From Myxococcales bacterium (GTDB taxonomy: Bacteria > Myxococcota > Myxococcia > Myxococcales > Myxococcaceae), in assembly GCA_030681895.1 (NCBI GenBank), contig JAUXRI010000107.1, positions 1 to 64,000 on the forward strand: a DNA stretch of 64,000 nt, read 5' to 3'. A model generated the notes under the pieces. It was given only the letters and a program-made list of their open reading frames with translations. It was not told where the DNA came from and searched no databases. This document shows positions 1 through 9,038 of this stretch, piece after piece. How positions within the stretch are numbered: the stretch's first letter is position 1; each line of letters begins with the position of its first letter. Made by a program: the position numbers and the translations under genes.

Positions 1-2940
1 GGCTTCGGGCTGCAGGTCGACTTTCAGGGTCGCGTCGACGGTGAAGGCGGCACGGCGACAGGTGGAGCGACGATGTTCGTCGCGCCCGGTGCTCCCGTGA
101 CGGTGCCGCTCTCGGCGAACGAGCAGTTCGAGGTCAGCCCGGCCTCGCTCACCTTCACGCCCGAGAACTGGAACGTGCCGCAGTCCATCACCGTGCGCGC
201 GAAGGCTGGCGTGCGCACCGCCGACATCACCGAAGGCACCGTCACCTCGCTCATCGTCGGGCCCACGCAGAGCACCGAGTCCTCGCTCGACTGCCAGTTC
301 GGCCGCACGGGCCTCATCCCGCTCCCTCGTTGCGGCGACGCCGTGCTCGACCCACACCGCGGTGAGCTGTGCGATCCACCGCTCGAGAGCGCGCTCTGCC
401 CGCTGGGTCAGACGTCGTGCGAGGTCTGCGGCAGCGAGTGCAAGCTGGTCGCCGGCATTCCCAACAAGTGCGGCGACGGCGTGGTGACAGGAAACGAGCG
501 CTGTGACGGTCGCGCGACGGTGACCTGCGCGCAGGAGGGCTTCACGCTCGGCACCATCACGTGCTCCGGCACGTGCCAGCTCGACACGAGCGGGTGCGTG
601 CGCCTGGGCTGTGACGGTGGCGCCAACTGCGAGCCACGCTTCCCCGCGACCCCCGCTGACGATGGCGCGGCCTGTCTGCTCGGCGCCGAGGGCCGCGCGC
701 GCTGCTGGGGCGCCTCGACGGTCGGCCACGCGAGACCTCCCGACGTCTCCTTTCGCCAGGTCGCCGACGGCGTCGCGCACGGCTGCGGCGTGACGATGGC
801 GGGCGACGTTCGTTGCTGGGGTAACGACACCCGCGGTCAGGCGAGCCCCCCGCGTGGCGGGCCGTTCAGCAGCGTGGTGGTGGGCGACCTTCACTCCTGC
901 GCGCTCACGGTGGGCGGCGACGTGCAGTGCTGGGGCAGCGACGAATACGCGCTCTCGCGGGTGCCGGCTGGTGGCCCCTTCGTCGACCTCACCAGCGGCG
1001 CCAACCACGTCTGCGCGTTGACCCGCGCCGGAACCGCGACCTGCTGGGGGCGCCGAGGCGAGGGCCAGACCGTCGTGCCGTCGACGACCTTCACGAAGCT
1101 CGCGAGCGCAGCGAACCACGCGTGCGGGCTGTCGATGATGGGCAGCATCACCTGCTGGGGCAACTTCGGCCCCGGCCGCGTGCCGCTCTCGTTGGTGTGG
1201 CCCTGGCCCTTCATCGACTTCGTCGCCGTCTCGCAAGATGTCTGTGGCCGCTCCGCCGACGGCCGCATCGTCTGTGCTGGGCTCAACACCGGCGACGTCG
1301 GGTTGCCCGATGGCTTCGTGCCCGTCTCGCTCGGTGACGCGTCTTCGGGCCTGTGCGCCCTCGACGCCCAGGGCCGTGCGGTCTGCTGGGGCGCACCCGA
1401 AGCGCGGGCGCCGCTCGTGGGCTCGTTCGCGCGCGTCGACACCGGCAGCGAGTTCTGTGGGGTTCGCGCCGATGGCACCGCCGCGTGCGGCAGCGCCTCT
1501 GCCACCAGCACCTCGCGCCTGCGGCAGGTCATCCGGCCGAACGCCAACACCGGCTGTGCGGTCGACGTCGACGGCGGCACGAGCTGCACGCTGCGGTGGA
1601 CCTCGGGCGGTGTCGCGCGCTCCGCCGACGCGCCGCGCCTCGCCTTCTCGCGGCTGGTGGTGTTCGACGAAGTCGCCTGCGGCCTGCGCACGACCGGCAC
1701 CGTCCTCTGTTGGGGCAACGTCGAGAACGGCGGCACCGGCCTGCCCGTCGAGCCGATGACGGACTTCGCGCACAACGGGCGCACGGGCTGCGGCGTGCTC
1801 GCCGGCACCCAGGGCCTCTCATGCTGGGGCGCCGACCCCTTCGGCATTCGTACTCCGCCTGCCGGCACCTTCACGCAGGTGCGGATGAATCGCCTCTTCG
1901 CCTGCGGCCTGCGCACCGACGGGAGCGTGACGTGCTGGGGCGAACAACCACCAACCGCACCCACGGGCGCCACGTTCACCGCGCTCGCCATGAGTGAGTA
2001 CGGAGGCCTTTGCGCGCTGCAGCCCGACGGCGGGCTGACGTGCTGGGGGGCTCGCCAGCAGACGCTGGTGCCGCGCGAGTCCTTCGAGAGCCTCACGGCG
2101 AGGCCGACCAGCGCCGCCGGGCGCACCCGGGATGGCGGCCTACGCCACTTCGACCTCACGGCCTTCGCGCCTGACAGCGTCGCCCTCGTCGAGGCGCGCG
2201 TCGACGAGCTGGTGGTCGGCGCCGATAGCTTCTGCGCGCGGCATGGGACTGGCGTGATGTGCCTGTCGCCGTCGACGACGGTGGTGCGCCCGCTCGGAGA
2301 CGTGCTGGCCTTCGGCACCGACGAAGCGCTCGCGCAGTGCTGGCTCGTCGATGGAGGTCATGCCCGATGCAACTTCGGCAACGCCCCGCCGCAGGAGCCG
2401 TTGTCGGTGCTGCGCCTGGGCGGCCGAACGCTGCGAGGCCTCACCCGCGATGGCGGCGCGGTGCTCACCGGCGGCAGCCTCGTCGAAGGGCCCTTTGAGG
2501 CCCTCGAAGCGACCGCTGCGACGTGGTGCGCCCGCAGGACCGCGACCGGAACGTGGGACTGTCTGGGCGTGCGCGACGCCGGTGTGGGTGGAACGACGGC
2601 GCCGTTGGAGCGGCTTTCCATTGCGCGCACCGATGACCTCGCCTGCGGTGTCGCCGACGGAGGTTCCGTGAGCTGCTGGGGCCGTGGCCTGGGCCGCCCG
2701 ATGGCCTCGGTGCCCGCAGGCGCGTGGCGCGAGGTTCGCCTCGGTCGAACCCATGGCTGCGGTCTGCGCCCCGACGCCTCGGTGCAGTGCTGGGGCGAAG
2801 CGACCGACCCGACGCTCCTGGACGCGCCCCGCGGCGCCTTCGACCTCGTCGGCAGCGGTGACGGCTACTCGTGTGCGCGACGCGCCGACAGCAGAGAACT
2901 CGTCTGCTGGGGCCGCTACGACGTGAACGTCACCCGGTGA
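1..2940 (+). CDS. Secreted RCC1-repeat protein (5' partial)
   Basis: The frame is open from the first base, so the start and any signal peptide lie outside the window; about 979 residues are visible. The first ~100 residues resemble the end of a Calx-beta/Ig-like domain (SLTFTPENWNVPQ). Next come two Cys-rich units of the myxobacterial disulfide type (CGDAV...CD, then CGDGVV...CDG). The rest is a long series of ~40-residue RCC1_2-like units, each ending in a variant of C-x-W-G, which should fold as one or more beta-propellers. Such proteins are exported surface or secreted proteins of unknown partner in myxobacteria. The gene converges on the lipoprotein gene ending at 2944, with only 3 bases between the stops. 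The family call is firm; the function is unknown. Confidence 0.85.
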   Translation, partial: GFGLQVDFQGRVDGEGGTATGGATMFVAPGAPVTVPLSANEQFEVSPASLTFTPENWNVPQSITVRAKAGVRTADITEGTVTSLIVGPTQSTESSLDCQFGRTGLIPLPRCGDAVLDPHRGELCDPPLESALCPLGQTSCEVCGSECKLVAGIPNKCGDGVVTGNERCDGRATVTCAQEGFTLGTITCSGTCQLDTSGCVRLGCDGGANCEPRFPATPADDGAACLLGAEGRARCWGASTVGHARPPDVSFRQVADGVAHGCGVTMAGDVRCWGNDTRGQASPPRGGPFSSVVVGDLHSCALTVGGDVQCWGSDEYALSRVPAGGPFVDLTSGANHVCALTRAGTATCWGRRGEGQTVVPSTTFTKLASAANHACGLSMMGSITCWGNFGPGRVPLSLVWPWPFIDFVAVSQDVCGRSADGRIVCAGLNTGDVGLPDGFVPVSLGDASSGLCALDAQGRAVCWGAPEARAPLVGSFARVDTGSEFCGVRADGTAACGSASATSTSRLRQVIRPNANTGCAVDVDGGTSCTLRWTSGGVARSADAPRLAFSRLVVFDEVACGLRTTGTVLCWGNVENGGTGLPVEPMTDFAHNGRTGCGVLAGTQGLSCWGADPFGIRTPPAGTFTQVRMNRLFACGLRTDGSVTCWGEQPPTAPTGATFTALAMSEYGGLCALQPDGGLTCWGARQQTLVPRESFESLTARPTSAAGRTRDGGLRHFDLTAFAPDSVALVEARVDELVVGADSFCARHGTGVMCLSPSTTVVRPLGDVLAFGTDEALAQCWLVDGGHARCNFGNAPPQEPLSVLRLGGRTLRGLTRDGGAVLTGGSLVEGPFEALEATAATWCARRTATGTWDCLGVRDAGVGGTTAPLERLSIARTDDLACGVADGGSVSCWGRGLGRPMASVPAGAWREVRLGRTHGCGLRPDASVQCWGEATDPTLLDAPRGAFDLVGSGDGYSCARRADSRELVCWGRYDVNVTR

Positions 2941-2943
2941 GCC

Positions 2944-5184
2944 TCAGTTGGCCCGCGTGCGAAAGACGAGCGTCAGGTCTTCGGGCAGGAACTCGGTGCC
3001 GCTGAACGAGAGCACGCCGGGCGGGTAGCGCAGCTCATACCGGGCGTCGCGAGCCAGCGTGGTGCCCCAGGTGAAGCGCGTGGCGCCGTTGGGCAGCACC
3101 TGGCCGACGGCGTCGGCGACTCGAACGTTCTGCGCGTCGTAGATGCTGGGCGGGCCGAGCGGCTGGGCCTCGAAGTTGTAGCCGAAGCCGAGGTCATCGG
3201 TCTGCCCGGCGAGGCCGCGAACGCGGTCGGTCAGCTCACACACTCCGCCGACCCGCACCCCGGGGCAGCGGAAGGGCGTACGCACGAGGCGCGCGTCGAC
3301 GACGCCGGCCGACTTCGCCGTGGTGAAGGTGGCGACCGGTGCGCGGCCGTCGAGGTAGAGCCACTGGTTCTCTCCCTGCATCACCAGCAGGGCGACGCGG
3401 TACGTCGACCCGGGCGTGAGCGCGCGGGGAAAGGGCACCGTCACCACCGCGCCGTCCACCTGAGGCGTCACCTGCACGCCCTCGAGCTGGTTGACGTGGT
3501 GGAAGACGGCGAAGACCCGCTCCTCGCCGGTGACGGCGCGCGAGAGCGTGAAGGTGACGCGGTCGACGTCGAGCGCGACGGGCCCCGAGGGCGGCTGGCT
3601 GGCGACGAGCGTGGGCGTCGTGGCTTCTGGCAGGGGAGCGCCCACCCTGGCCTCGAAGCCGCCGTGGCAGATGGCGAGCAGCGAGCTCTGCGCGCAGACG
3701 CCCACCTCGTACGGACGACGCCCGTGCGCGAAGGCCGGCGTCCAGTCGTAGCCGGCGTTGGGCGGCTTCTGCTGTACCGGCGCGATGGCCATGCCCGCAC
3801 AGGGCGCGGCGGTGAAGCGCGTGAAGTTTCGCGCGAGGTCGACGCGCGAGCTCCCGCCCGAGCCAAAGGCCATCACGTCGCCGCAGGGCTCGAAGGCGAG
3901 GTGCTCGACGTCACCGAAGCGCCGCAGCTCGGTGGGGTCGACCTCGAACGACACGCCTCGGCTCGAGGTCTCGTAGTTGCGTGCGGGCAGGTCGAGGCGC
4001 TGCTCGACTGTCGGCAGTGGTGACGCCGAGTCGTAGACCGGGTCATGCACGCGGTAGCGAATGTGCGCGAGCGTGCCGCCCTGCCAGTCGACGTTCGGCC
4101 CGCTGACGAGCCACCCGCCGGGGTGCCGGTCGAAAGCGAAGAAGCCGTTGTGCCAGGCATGGGCGCCGTCGAGCGACGCCGAGGGCCGCGCCACCTCGGC
4201 GCTGCGAGAGAGCGCGCCGTTGGCGAGCATCGTGTAACCGTGCGCGCCGGTGAGCGGCGGGGTGCGACCGGCCAGGCCGATGGGGAATTCGCCGGCGAGG
4301 TTCCAGCGCGGGTCCGAGGTGCCGGGCTGCTCGGGATCGTACGGCCGGGGCTCGGTCGGGCGGCGGCTCCAGGTGCGCACGAGCGTCAGCAGTTGAGGAA
4401 AGCCCGAGTCGTCGAGCACCACGCGGTTCGTGCAGCCCACGTCGAAGTGCACGGTGTCGTCGAACTCGAGCGGCGGCGTGAGGTGCTCGGTCCACTGCGA
4501 GGCGCCGGGCTTGCGCCACGAGAGCGCCGTGCGCTTGCCTGCGTGCCACGCGATGACGACGCCGCCCGCTTCAGAGGCGTCGAGACGAACGTCGGGGCAA
4601 CGCGAGGTCGACCAGTGCTCCGTCAGCGGGCCCTGCGCAGGCACGACGGACTTCGTGACGGTGCCGTCGGTGGCCCACCGGTACAGCACGAGTCGAAAGG
4701 GGCGGAGGCGCACGGCGATGAGCACCGAGCCGTCGGGAGCCGCGACCGCATCGAGCGCTCCCACCTGCCACCGCAGCACCGGGTTCTCGGCGTCGAGCGG
4801 TTGGGCCACCCACGGCCGGTCCAGCCCTCCCTGCGCGATGGTCATCACGCCATCTGGGGCCTGGGGGAAGATGACGACGACGCGGTCTGGCAGCGCCGCG
4901 ACCGCGAGCACCGAGTCAGGCACGAGCTTCGTCAGCTCGTACTTCACCGACGTGAAGAGGCTGAGCCCCACCTGCGGGCCGACCTCGCTGTGGCTCTCGT
5001 AGTTGAGGCGCGACACGCCGTCGGTGATGCGCAGATCCTCGGCGAGCGTGAAGGGCAGCTTCCAGTCGGCGAGGCGCGGGCTGGGCCACGTGGGACCGGG
5101 CGCTGGCTCGGGCTGGGGTTTCGCGAAGAGCTCGCACGAGCTGAGGGACAGAGCGACGACGAAGAAGAAGAGGCGCTGCAGCAT
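2944..5184 (-). CDS. Large lipoprotein with bacterial Ig-like (Big_5-type) domains
   Basis: 746 residues. The N-terminus is a lipoprotein signal: hydrophobic core, then lipobox LSSC with the acylated Cys near residue 17, followed by a Pro-rich linker. The middle ~450 residues have a beta-rich look with many Trp/Tyr and resemble a beta-propeller, but no named family is recognisable. Around residues 530-630 there is a Big_5-type Ig-like module (PPSGPVALDVDRVTFTLSRA, then TPGSTYRVAL); the last ~90 residues resemble a second one (ATRFTWGTTLARDARYELRY). Big_5 domains occur in surface and extracellular proteins. No clear ribosome binding site precedes the ATG. Function unknown; outer-membrane anchoring is inferred from the lipobox. 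Confidence 0.8.
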   Translation of the reverse strand: MLQRLFFFVVALSLSSCELFAKPQPEPAPGPTWPSPRLADWKLPFTLAEDLRITDGVSRLNYESHSEVGPQVGLSLFTSVKYELTKLVPDSVLAVAALPDRVVVIFPQAPDGVMTIAQGGLDRPWVAQPLDAENPVLRWQVGALDAVAAPDGSVLIAVRLRPFRLVLYRWATDGTVTKSVVPAQGPLTEHWSTSRCPDVRLDASEAGGVVIAWHAGKRTALSWRKPGASQWTEHLTPPLEFDDTVHFDVGCTNRVVLDDSGFPQLLTLVRTWSRRPTEPRPYDPEQPGTSDPRWNLAGEFPIGLAGRTPPLTGAHGYTMLANGALSRSAEVARPSASLDGAHAWHNGFFAFDRHPGGWLVSGPNVDWQGGTLAHIRYRVHDPVYDSASPLPTVEQRLDLPARNYETSSRGVSFEVDPTELRRFGDVEHLAFEPCGDVMAFGSGGSSRVDLARNFTRFTAAPCAGMAIAPVQQKPPNAGYDWTPAFAHGRRPYEVGVCAQSSLLAICHGGFEARVGAPLPEATTPTLVASQPPSGPVALDVDRVTFTLSRAVTGEERVFAVFHHVNQLEGVQVTPQVDGAVVTVPFPRALTPGSTYRVALLVMQGENQWLYLDGRAPVATFTTAKSAGVVDARLVRTPFRCPGVRVGGVCELTDRVRGLAGQTDDLGFGYNFEAQPLGPPSIYDAQNVRVADAVGQVLPNGATRFTWGTTLARDARYELRYPPGVLSFSGTEFLPEDLTLVFRTRAN

Positions 5185-5225
5185 CGGGAGATTCTAGCGG
5201 GAGCGCGTCGAGGCGGCCTCCTTCT

Positions 5226-5288
5226 CGAGCGGCTCGGGAAGCAGTTGACGCGCCCCCACCTCGGCGTCCTCGCTCCCCGAGCCGCTCG
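5226..5288. terminator. 13-bp perfect inverted repeat, possible terminator
   Basis: CGAGCGGCTCGGG (5226-5238) is exactly the reverse complement of 5276-5288, with a 37-base loop. It lies downstream of the SRPBCC gene (stop at 5334, minus strand) and just upstream of the next minus-strand gene (start 5184). It may end the HXXEE/SRPBCC transcript; there is no T-tract, so a factor-independent terminator is not proven. Confidence 0.4.
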
Positions 5289-5333
5289 TGTCTCACCACC
5301 GCGACCGACCGCAGCCGACGGCGCCGAGCCTGA

Positions 5334-5993
5334 TCAGCGCTTCGACGCCGAGACGTGGCTGCGAATGGCGGTGAGGGCTTCAGCGACACCACCGCGCTCA
5401 CCGATGCCGCGCAGGAAGTTGAGGAAACCATCGCGGGCCACCACGCGCGTGCCGTACTCCGCCATCGTCGTCTTCTCGTCGAGCGCGTAGAGCTGGAAGA
5501 AGCCGGACTGCTCGGTGAGGCCGTCTTCGCCCGAGGGGTCGAGGCTCCACTCCATGCGGCGCTCCTCGGGGTAGAACCAATGCTGAATGCGGAAGCGGAA
5601 GGTGAAGAGGAACGAGACGACCATGTCGTTGACCTCGCCCGTCTCGCTCCGCGCGCCGACCGTCTTCGACTGGGTGACGTGCGGGAGGTAGCGGGCCTGC
5701 TGCGAGGGCTGCGTGATGATGGCGAACACCTCGTCGACGGGGCGGTCGAAGCGCATCACCGCGCGCAGGAGGGCCTGCTCTCCGTCGCCCTGCTTCGAGT
5801 CGAGCACCACCTGGCCTTCTCGGCGCAGCGTCGCCTGCATCTTCGGCGGCAGCGTGGCGATGAAGCGGGCGCCGGGAGTGAGGGCGTCGACGCCTGCGAC
5901 GACGTCGGGAAGGGCGTGGGCGCGGGCAGGCGGGCGCTCAGCGGAGGCGAAGAAGGCTGAGGTGACGACGGCGACGAAGAGGATGCGAGTCAT
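5334..5993 (-). CDS. Exported SRPBCC (START-like) domain protein
   Basis: 219 residues. The start is the ATG at 5993 because AAAGGAG sits 6 bases upstream; the same frame is open much further but that extension has no coding look. The N-terminus is a Sec signal peptide (MTRILFVAVVTSAFFASA). Residues ~65-205 match the SRPBCC helix-grip fold: VMRFDRPVDEVFAIITQPSQ near the start, a central ERRMEWSLDPS strand region and a C-terminal long helix. SRPBCC proteins hold hydrophobic ligands in a deep cavity; here the protein should act outside the cytoplasm. It follows the HXXEE membrane gene after 17 bases, so the two form an operon. Ligand unknown. Confidence 0.8.
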   Translation of the reverse strand: MTRILFVAVVTSAFFASAERPPARAHALPDVVAGVDALTPGARFIATLPPKMQATLRREGQVVLDSKQGDGEQALLRAVMRFDRPVDEVFAIITQPSQQARYLPHVTQSKTVGARSETGEVNDMVVSFLFTFRFRIQHWFYPEERRMEWSLDPSGEDGLTEQSGFFQLYALDEKTTMAEYGTRVVARDGFLNFLRGIGERGGVAEALTAIRSHVSASKR

Positions 5994-6010
5994 GGGCGTC
6001 TCCTTTGAAG

Positions 6011-6682
6011 TTACGAGTGGGCTTCGAGCGCGACGAGGGAGTGGCTGGGCTGCGCGCGCCACAGCGAGGTGGGCGCGAGGGAGGTCCACTTCCGGTCCTC
6101 CAGGTAGTAGCCGAGGAAGATGAGGGGCAGGGCCGCGTAGGCGCCGAAGAAGATGACTCCGCGCGCGCCGATGACGAGGTCGTGCCAGAGCGGGAACACG
6201 CCGAACCACATCAGCCCGACGAAGAGGAGCGACGAGGCGGTGCCCGGGTACACGCGGCGGCGTGAGAGGGACTTCGCGGTGTGGTGCAATTCGTGAGCGC
6301 CCTGGCCCAGCCACACCGTCATCACCAGCAGGTGCCACGGCGGCCCGAGGAAGCCGAGGAAGGCGACGACGAGCATGCCGATGAAGGTGGGCACGAAGCT
6401 CAGGAAGACGGCCTTGCGCGGGTTGAGCGCCCACGCCGACTGTCCCGACGTCAGGTACACCGGGCACTGCTCGTACTCTTCGAACCAGTAGCTCTCGAGC
6501 TTGTGCACGGCCATCGCGACGATGCTGGCGAAGAAGACCCACTTGAACGCGGGCGAGAGCGGCGCGGTGAAGTGGCTGCGGAAGCCCGAGCTGATGAGGC
6601 CGAGCGGCAACACGACGGCGGCGGTGAGCGCGGGGATGAGCATCCCGCTGAGCGCTCCGTTCTTCGGAATGGCGGTCTTCAT
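6011..6682 (-). CDS. HXXEE domain-containing integral membrane protein
   Basis: 223 residues, five or six hydrophobic segments. The name-giving signature is visible as His-Lys-Leu-Glu-Ser, then FEEYEQCPVY a few residues on, and a second polar cluster GAHELHHTAKS lies later, as expected for HXXEE proteins, whose conserved His/Glu residues suggest a metal-binding membrane enzyme. The start is the ATG at 6682 (MKTAIPKNG); the preceding open region reads as non-coding Arg-rich sequence. It heads a two-gene operon with the exported SRPBCC protein. Activity unknown; a membrane enzyme plus a periplasmic ligand-binding protein is a reasonable guess. Confidence 0.75.
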   Translation of the reverse strand: MKTAIPKNGALSGMLIPALTAAVVLPLGLISSGFRSHFTAPLSPAFKWVFFASIVAMAVHKLESYWFEEYEQCPVYLTSGQSAWALNPRKAVFLSFVPTFIGMLVVAFLGFLGPPWHLLVMTVWLGQGAHELHHTAKSLSRRRVYPGTASSLLFVGLMWFGVFPLWHDLVIGARGVIFFGAYAALPLIFLGYYLEDRKWTSLAPTSLWRAQPSHSLVALEAHS

Positions 6683-6793
6683 GGCGTGGCCTCTGGTGAA
6701 GGTGTCCGAGACTCGTTGTGCAGGGCGTGGGCCAGCGCGCGGGGCCGCGATGTTCGTGAGTTCCGAGGAAGGGCTGCGAGGCGCTCGGCGTTC

Positions 6794-6803
6794 GTGTCGA
6801 CAC
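6794..6803. promoter_or_regulatory. GTGTCGACACGGGT element, copy 1
   Basis: Perfect 10-bp palindrome GTGTCGACAC followed by GGGT, about 110 bases upstream of the HXXEE start. The same 14-base string occurs upstream of the next two minus-strand genes (8236 and 9029). GTCGAC alone is common in this genome, but the longer shared context and the consistent upstream position suggest a common regulator site. Confidence 0.4.
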
Positions 6804-6926
6804 GGGTGACGCCACAGGGAAAATCGACGCGCGCTGCCTCGATGTCGAGTCACCGTGGAGCCGCGTCACGACGGTGTTCAGAGCTCGAACGGTACGGCTC
6901 CGAGAGGTGCATGCCAGCCCTCAGCT

Positions 6927-6942
6927 GTGCAACCGGTTGCAC
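6927..6942. promoter_or_regulatory. 16-bp perfect palindrome
   Basis: GTGCAACC/GGTTGCAC with no spacer, between the end of the gene at 6986 and the start of the HXXEE gene. It is a possible dimeric-regulator site. One or two such palindromes are expected by chance in 64 kb, so support is weak. Confidence 0.25.
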
Positions 6943-6985
6943 CCGTCTCGACGGCCCATCGCGTCGAGCTCCGCGATGACAGCGC

Positions 6986-8071
6986 TCAGAGCCTCACGTC
7001 GAAGGTCACGCCCACCGACGGCCCGCCCCGTCCCTGAATCACGGCGAAGCCAGCCCTCGGCGTGATGAAGAGCGCGGACTGAGTCTGCAGTCTGATTCGC
7101 ATGCCGGCATCGCCCCACGATGTCATCTGGGTGGCGCCTCCGCCGACGAGGAGCTGCCAGCCCTGGCGCACTGGAATGCCAAGGCGGCCCTCGCCTCCGT
7201 AGAACCCGAAGCCGGAACGAGCAGTCGACACCAGCGTGGTGCGGCCTTCGAGGTGCAAGCCGTCGAGGGCTCCGATTCGCAGCGCCTGGATGAGGGTGAG
7301 GCCAGCGCCGAGCGTCACCGCCCCGGACTGTTGGGAGGCGTATTCGACCGTCTGTGCGCCGCCGATGCCGAGGCCGACTCCGAAGAAGCGGCCGTCGAAG
7401 AGCGCCTCGACGCCGAGGTTCCAGACACCGCCCGGGGGCGCGGCTGGGCTCGCGAAGCCGCCAGGCATCGGGTCCTGCGAGCCGATGAGTCCACCGGCAG
7501 GCCACAGCCGCGCGCGGAGGGCAAAGGGGACGGACGCATGCCACTCGACTGCGACGTCGGTGAGCAGGCCGATGCCGCTGAACCCGAGCGGAACCACCAG
7601 GCCGAGGCCCGCGCCCAGCGACACGTACCCGCCTTCGCGTTCCGGGAAGAGGAGAGAGCCCGAAGCTGCAGTCGGAGCCGCAGGCCTGGGCGCTTCCACC
7701 GGTGTCATCGGGCTCGGTGCTGGCGCCTGTGCGAGCGGTTCGCGGCTCACCGCGCGCGTCGGCACCAGCCGTGCCTCGCGTCGGAGCAGCTCGACCCAGA
7801 CGCGGCCGTTCGCCACGAAGAGCCCCACCAGCTCACCATCGACCGCGACGTCCTCGATGAGCGCGGGGGCCCGGCCTGCCTCGAGGCGGAAGGAGCGGAC
7901 GCGGCCGTCGCGGCACCCCACGTACAGCAGCTCGAGCTCGACGGCGCCAACCGCTGGGCACCCCGGCTCGACGCTGACGGCGCCGTCTGGTCGCTGGAGG
8001 ATGACGCGACCTTCCTCGAGGTGGAGCTGCGACAGAACGGCCATCGACGAAACGAGCAGGGCGAGTGTCAT
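6986..8071 (-). CDS. Exported protein with C-terminal outer-membrane barrel-like domain
   Basis: 361 residues. The start ATG at 8071 lies inside a leader that is duplicated in front of the neighbour at 8951. The N-terminus is hydrophobic (MTLALLVSSMAVL), a short signal peptide. Residues ~20-130 have a repeated beta look; a Pro/Ala-rich linker follows at ~135-160; the last ~190 residues alternate polar and hydrophobic residues with many Gly and end GPSVGVTFDVRL, a typical beta-barrel terminal strand. I infer an outer-membrane protein with a periplasmic N-domain. No enzyme motif is seen. It shares its leader but not its protein fold with the 8298-8951 gene. Confidence 0.65.
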   Translation of the reverse strand: MTLALLVSSMAVLSQLHLEEGRVILQRPDGAVSVEPGCPAVGAVELELLYVGCRDGRVRSFRLEAGRAPALIEDVAVDGELVGLFVANGRVWVELLRREARLVPTRAVSREPLAQAPAPSPMTPVEAPRPAAPTAASGSLLFPEREGGYVSLGAGLGLVVPLGFSGIGLLTDVAVEWHASVPFALRARLWPAGGLIGSQDPMPGGFASPAAPPGGVWNLGVEALFDGRFFGVGLGIGGAQTVEYASQQSGAVTLGAGLTLIQALRIGALDGLHLEGRTTLVSTARSGFGFYGGEGRLGIPVRQGWQLLVGGGATQMTSWGDAGMRIRLQTQSALFITPRAGFAVIQGRGGPSVGVTFDVRL

Positions 8072-8146
8072 GCGGGGTCCAGTGAGCAACGGGTGTGCCC
8101 GGACACGAAGGGCGTGGGCCCGTGAGCGCCGGTGCGAGCAGCGTTC
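8065..8146. repeat. Duplicated gene leader, copy A
   Basis: 82 bases covering the start codon and upstream region of the 6986-8071 gene. Copy B at 8945-9028 matches it with about five substitutions and four gap positions. Both include the start codon, the following ACACT and a common block GGGCGTGGGCCCGT. Confidence 0.7.
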
Positions 8147-8235
8147 GCACTCGCGACGTCGCCGGTCGCCTCTTCGACTTGCACGTGGCGGGTGCTGCCG
8201 ACGAGCCCAGTCTCTTCGAGGTCGAAGCCGACGAA

Positions 8236-8245
8236 GTGTCGACAC
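8236..8245. promoter_or_regulatory. GTGTCGACACGGGT element, copy 2
   Basis: Second copy of the palindrome plus GGGT, about 165 bases upstream of the start at 8071. It is followed by CGACACGAC, which also follows copy 3. Confidence 0.4.
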
Positions 8246-8297
8246 GGGTTCCGACACGACACCGGTGCGACGCGCACCAGCGTGCGGGGAGCCGACT

Positions 8298-8951
8298 TCA
8301 GAACGTCATCACCGGAACGGCGCTGTGCTCCTTCGCTTCCGCCGCGACGGCCAGCCGGCGCGCCTCGACGATGAAGGGCACCACCACCGCGCCCACCCCC
8401 GCCGCCGCCGCCGCGGCCACGATGCCGTGAAAGATGAACACGCCGGGCACGAGCAGCACGAGCGCGACGCCCACGAGGCACGCGACTCCGACCGCAGCGA
8501 AGGCCCACCCCACGCTGCGCTTGAACATGGCGCCGACATCGTTCGAGAAGAGCGCCGCGCCGAGTGCAATGCCGATCGCCGCGCCGACCACGCTCATCAA
8601 CGGTCCCACCACCATCCCCACCGCGAGCCCGGCCCAGGCGCCACCTGCCGCTGCTCCCAACCCGAACCCGACGAGGCCGCCGACGACGGTCGCGACCCCC
8701 GCTCCGAGGACGCCGAACACCAGCGCCATCACCGCGCGGCCCGCCATCGCACCCGACGACGACGACGCTTCGTCGACGAGGAGCGTCGCCTGTCGAGGCG
8801 AGCTCGACACCTGAACGTCTCGGCTGCCAGCCGGCGGAGCGAGCGGTACTCGTGGAATGGCCTCGGGCTCTGCCCGCACGAGGGGGTACGAGAGTCCGAG
8901 TGTCGGGTCTGCACCGAGGAGCGCGAGGGCGGTGAGCGTGAGCAGTGTCAT
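8298..8951 (-). CDS. Glycine-rich multi-span membrane protein
   Basis: 217 residues, starting at the ATG at 8951 within the duplicated leader. The first ~17 residues are hydrophobic (MTLLTLTALALLG). A short soluble region is followed by three or four long hydrophobic Gly/Ala-rich segments (for example ALVFGVLGAGVATVVGGLVG, GLAVGMVVGPLMSVVGAA, and a later ACLVGVALVLLVPGVFIFHG), reminiscent of Gly-zipper membrane proteins. The tail is short and polar. No family is recognised. Sharing a leader with the downstream barrel protein suggests the two are controlled together. Confidence 0.6.
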   Translation of the reverse strand: MTLLTLTALALLGADPTLGLSYPLVRAEPEAIPRVPLAPPAGSRDVQVSSSPRQATLLVDEASSSSGAMAGRAVMALVFGVLGAGVATVVGGLVGFGLGAAAGGAWAGLAVGMVVGPLMSVVGAAIGIALGAALFSNDVGAMFKRSVGWAFAAVGVACLVGVALVLLVPGVFIFHGIVAAAAAAGVGAVVVPFIVEARRLAVAAEAKEHSAVPVMTF

Positions 8952-9028
8952 GCGAGGTCCATGAGCAACCCGTGTGCCCGGGCACGAACGGCGTGGGCCC
9001 GTCGAGCGCGTCGGTGCGAGCAGCGTTC
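8945..9028. repeat. Duplicated gene leader, copy B
   Basis: 84 bases covering the start codon and upstream region of the 8298-8951 gene; partner of 8065-8146. It abuts the third GTGTCGACACGGGT element. Confidence 0.7.
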
Positions 9029-9038
9029 GTGTCGACAC
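9029..9038. promoter_or_regulatory. GTGTCGACACGGGT element, copy 3
   Basis: Third copy, in the divergent region between the gene starting at 8951 and the FHA activator gene. Downstream the GACAC half-site is iterated (GACGACACGACACGACAC), giving four half-sites in about 30 bases. The activator's own gene starts less than 100 bases away, so autoregulation is possible but unproven. Confidence 0.4.

Larger units (their letters stand above)
6683..6985. other. 303-bp intergenic region upstream of the HXXEE operon
   Basis: No gene is supported here. It holds two dyads: the 10-bp palindrome GTGTCGACAC at 6794-6803, inside a 20-base stretch identical to 9025-9044, and a perfect 16-bp palindrome GTGCAACC/GGTTGCAC at 6927-6942. 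Both lie upstream of the minus-strand start at 6682 and are candidate operator sites. Confidence 0.5.

Noticed and set aside
72..2318. Large minus-strand frame opposite the RCC1 gene
   Set aside because: It mirrors the regularly spaced C-x-W-G codons and has no start signal or recognisable domain.
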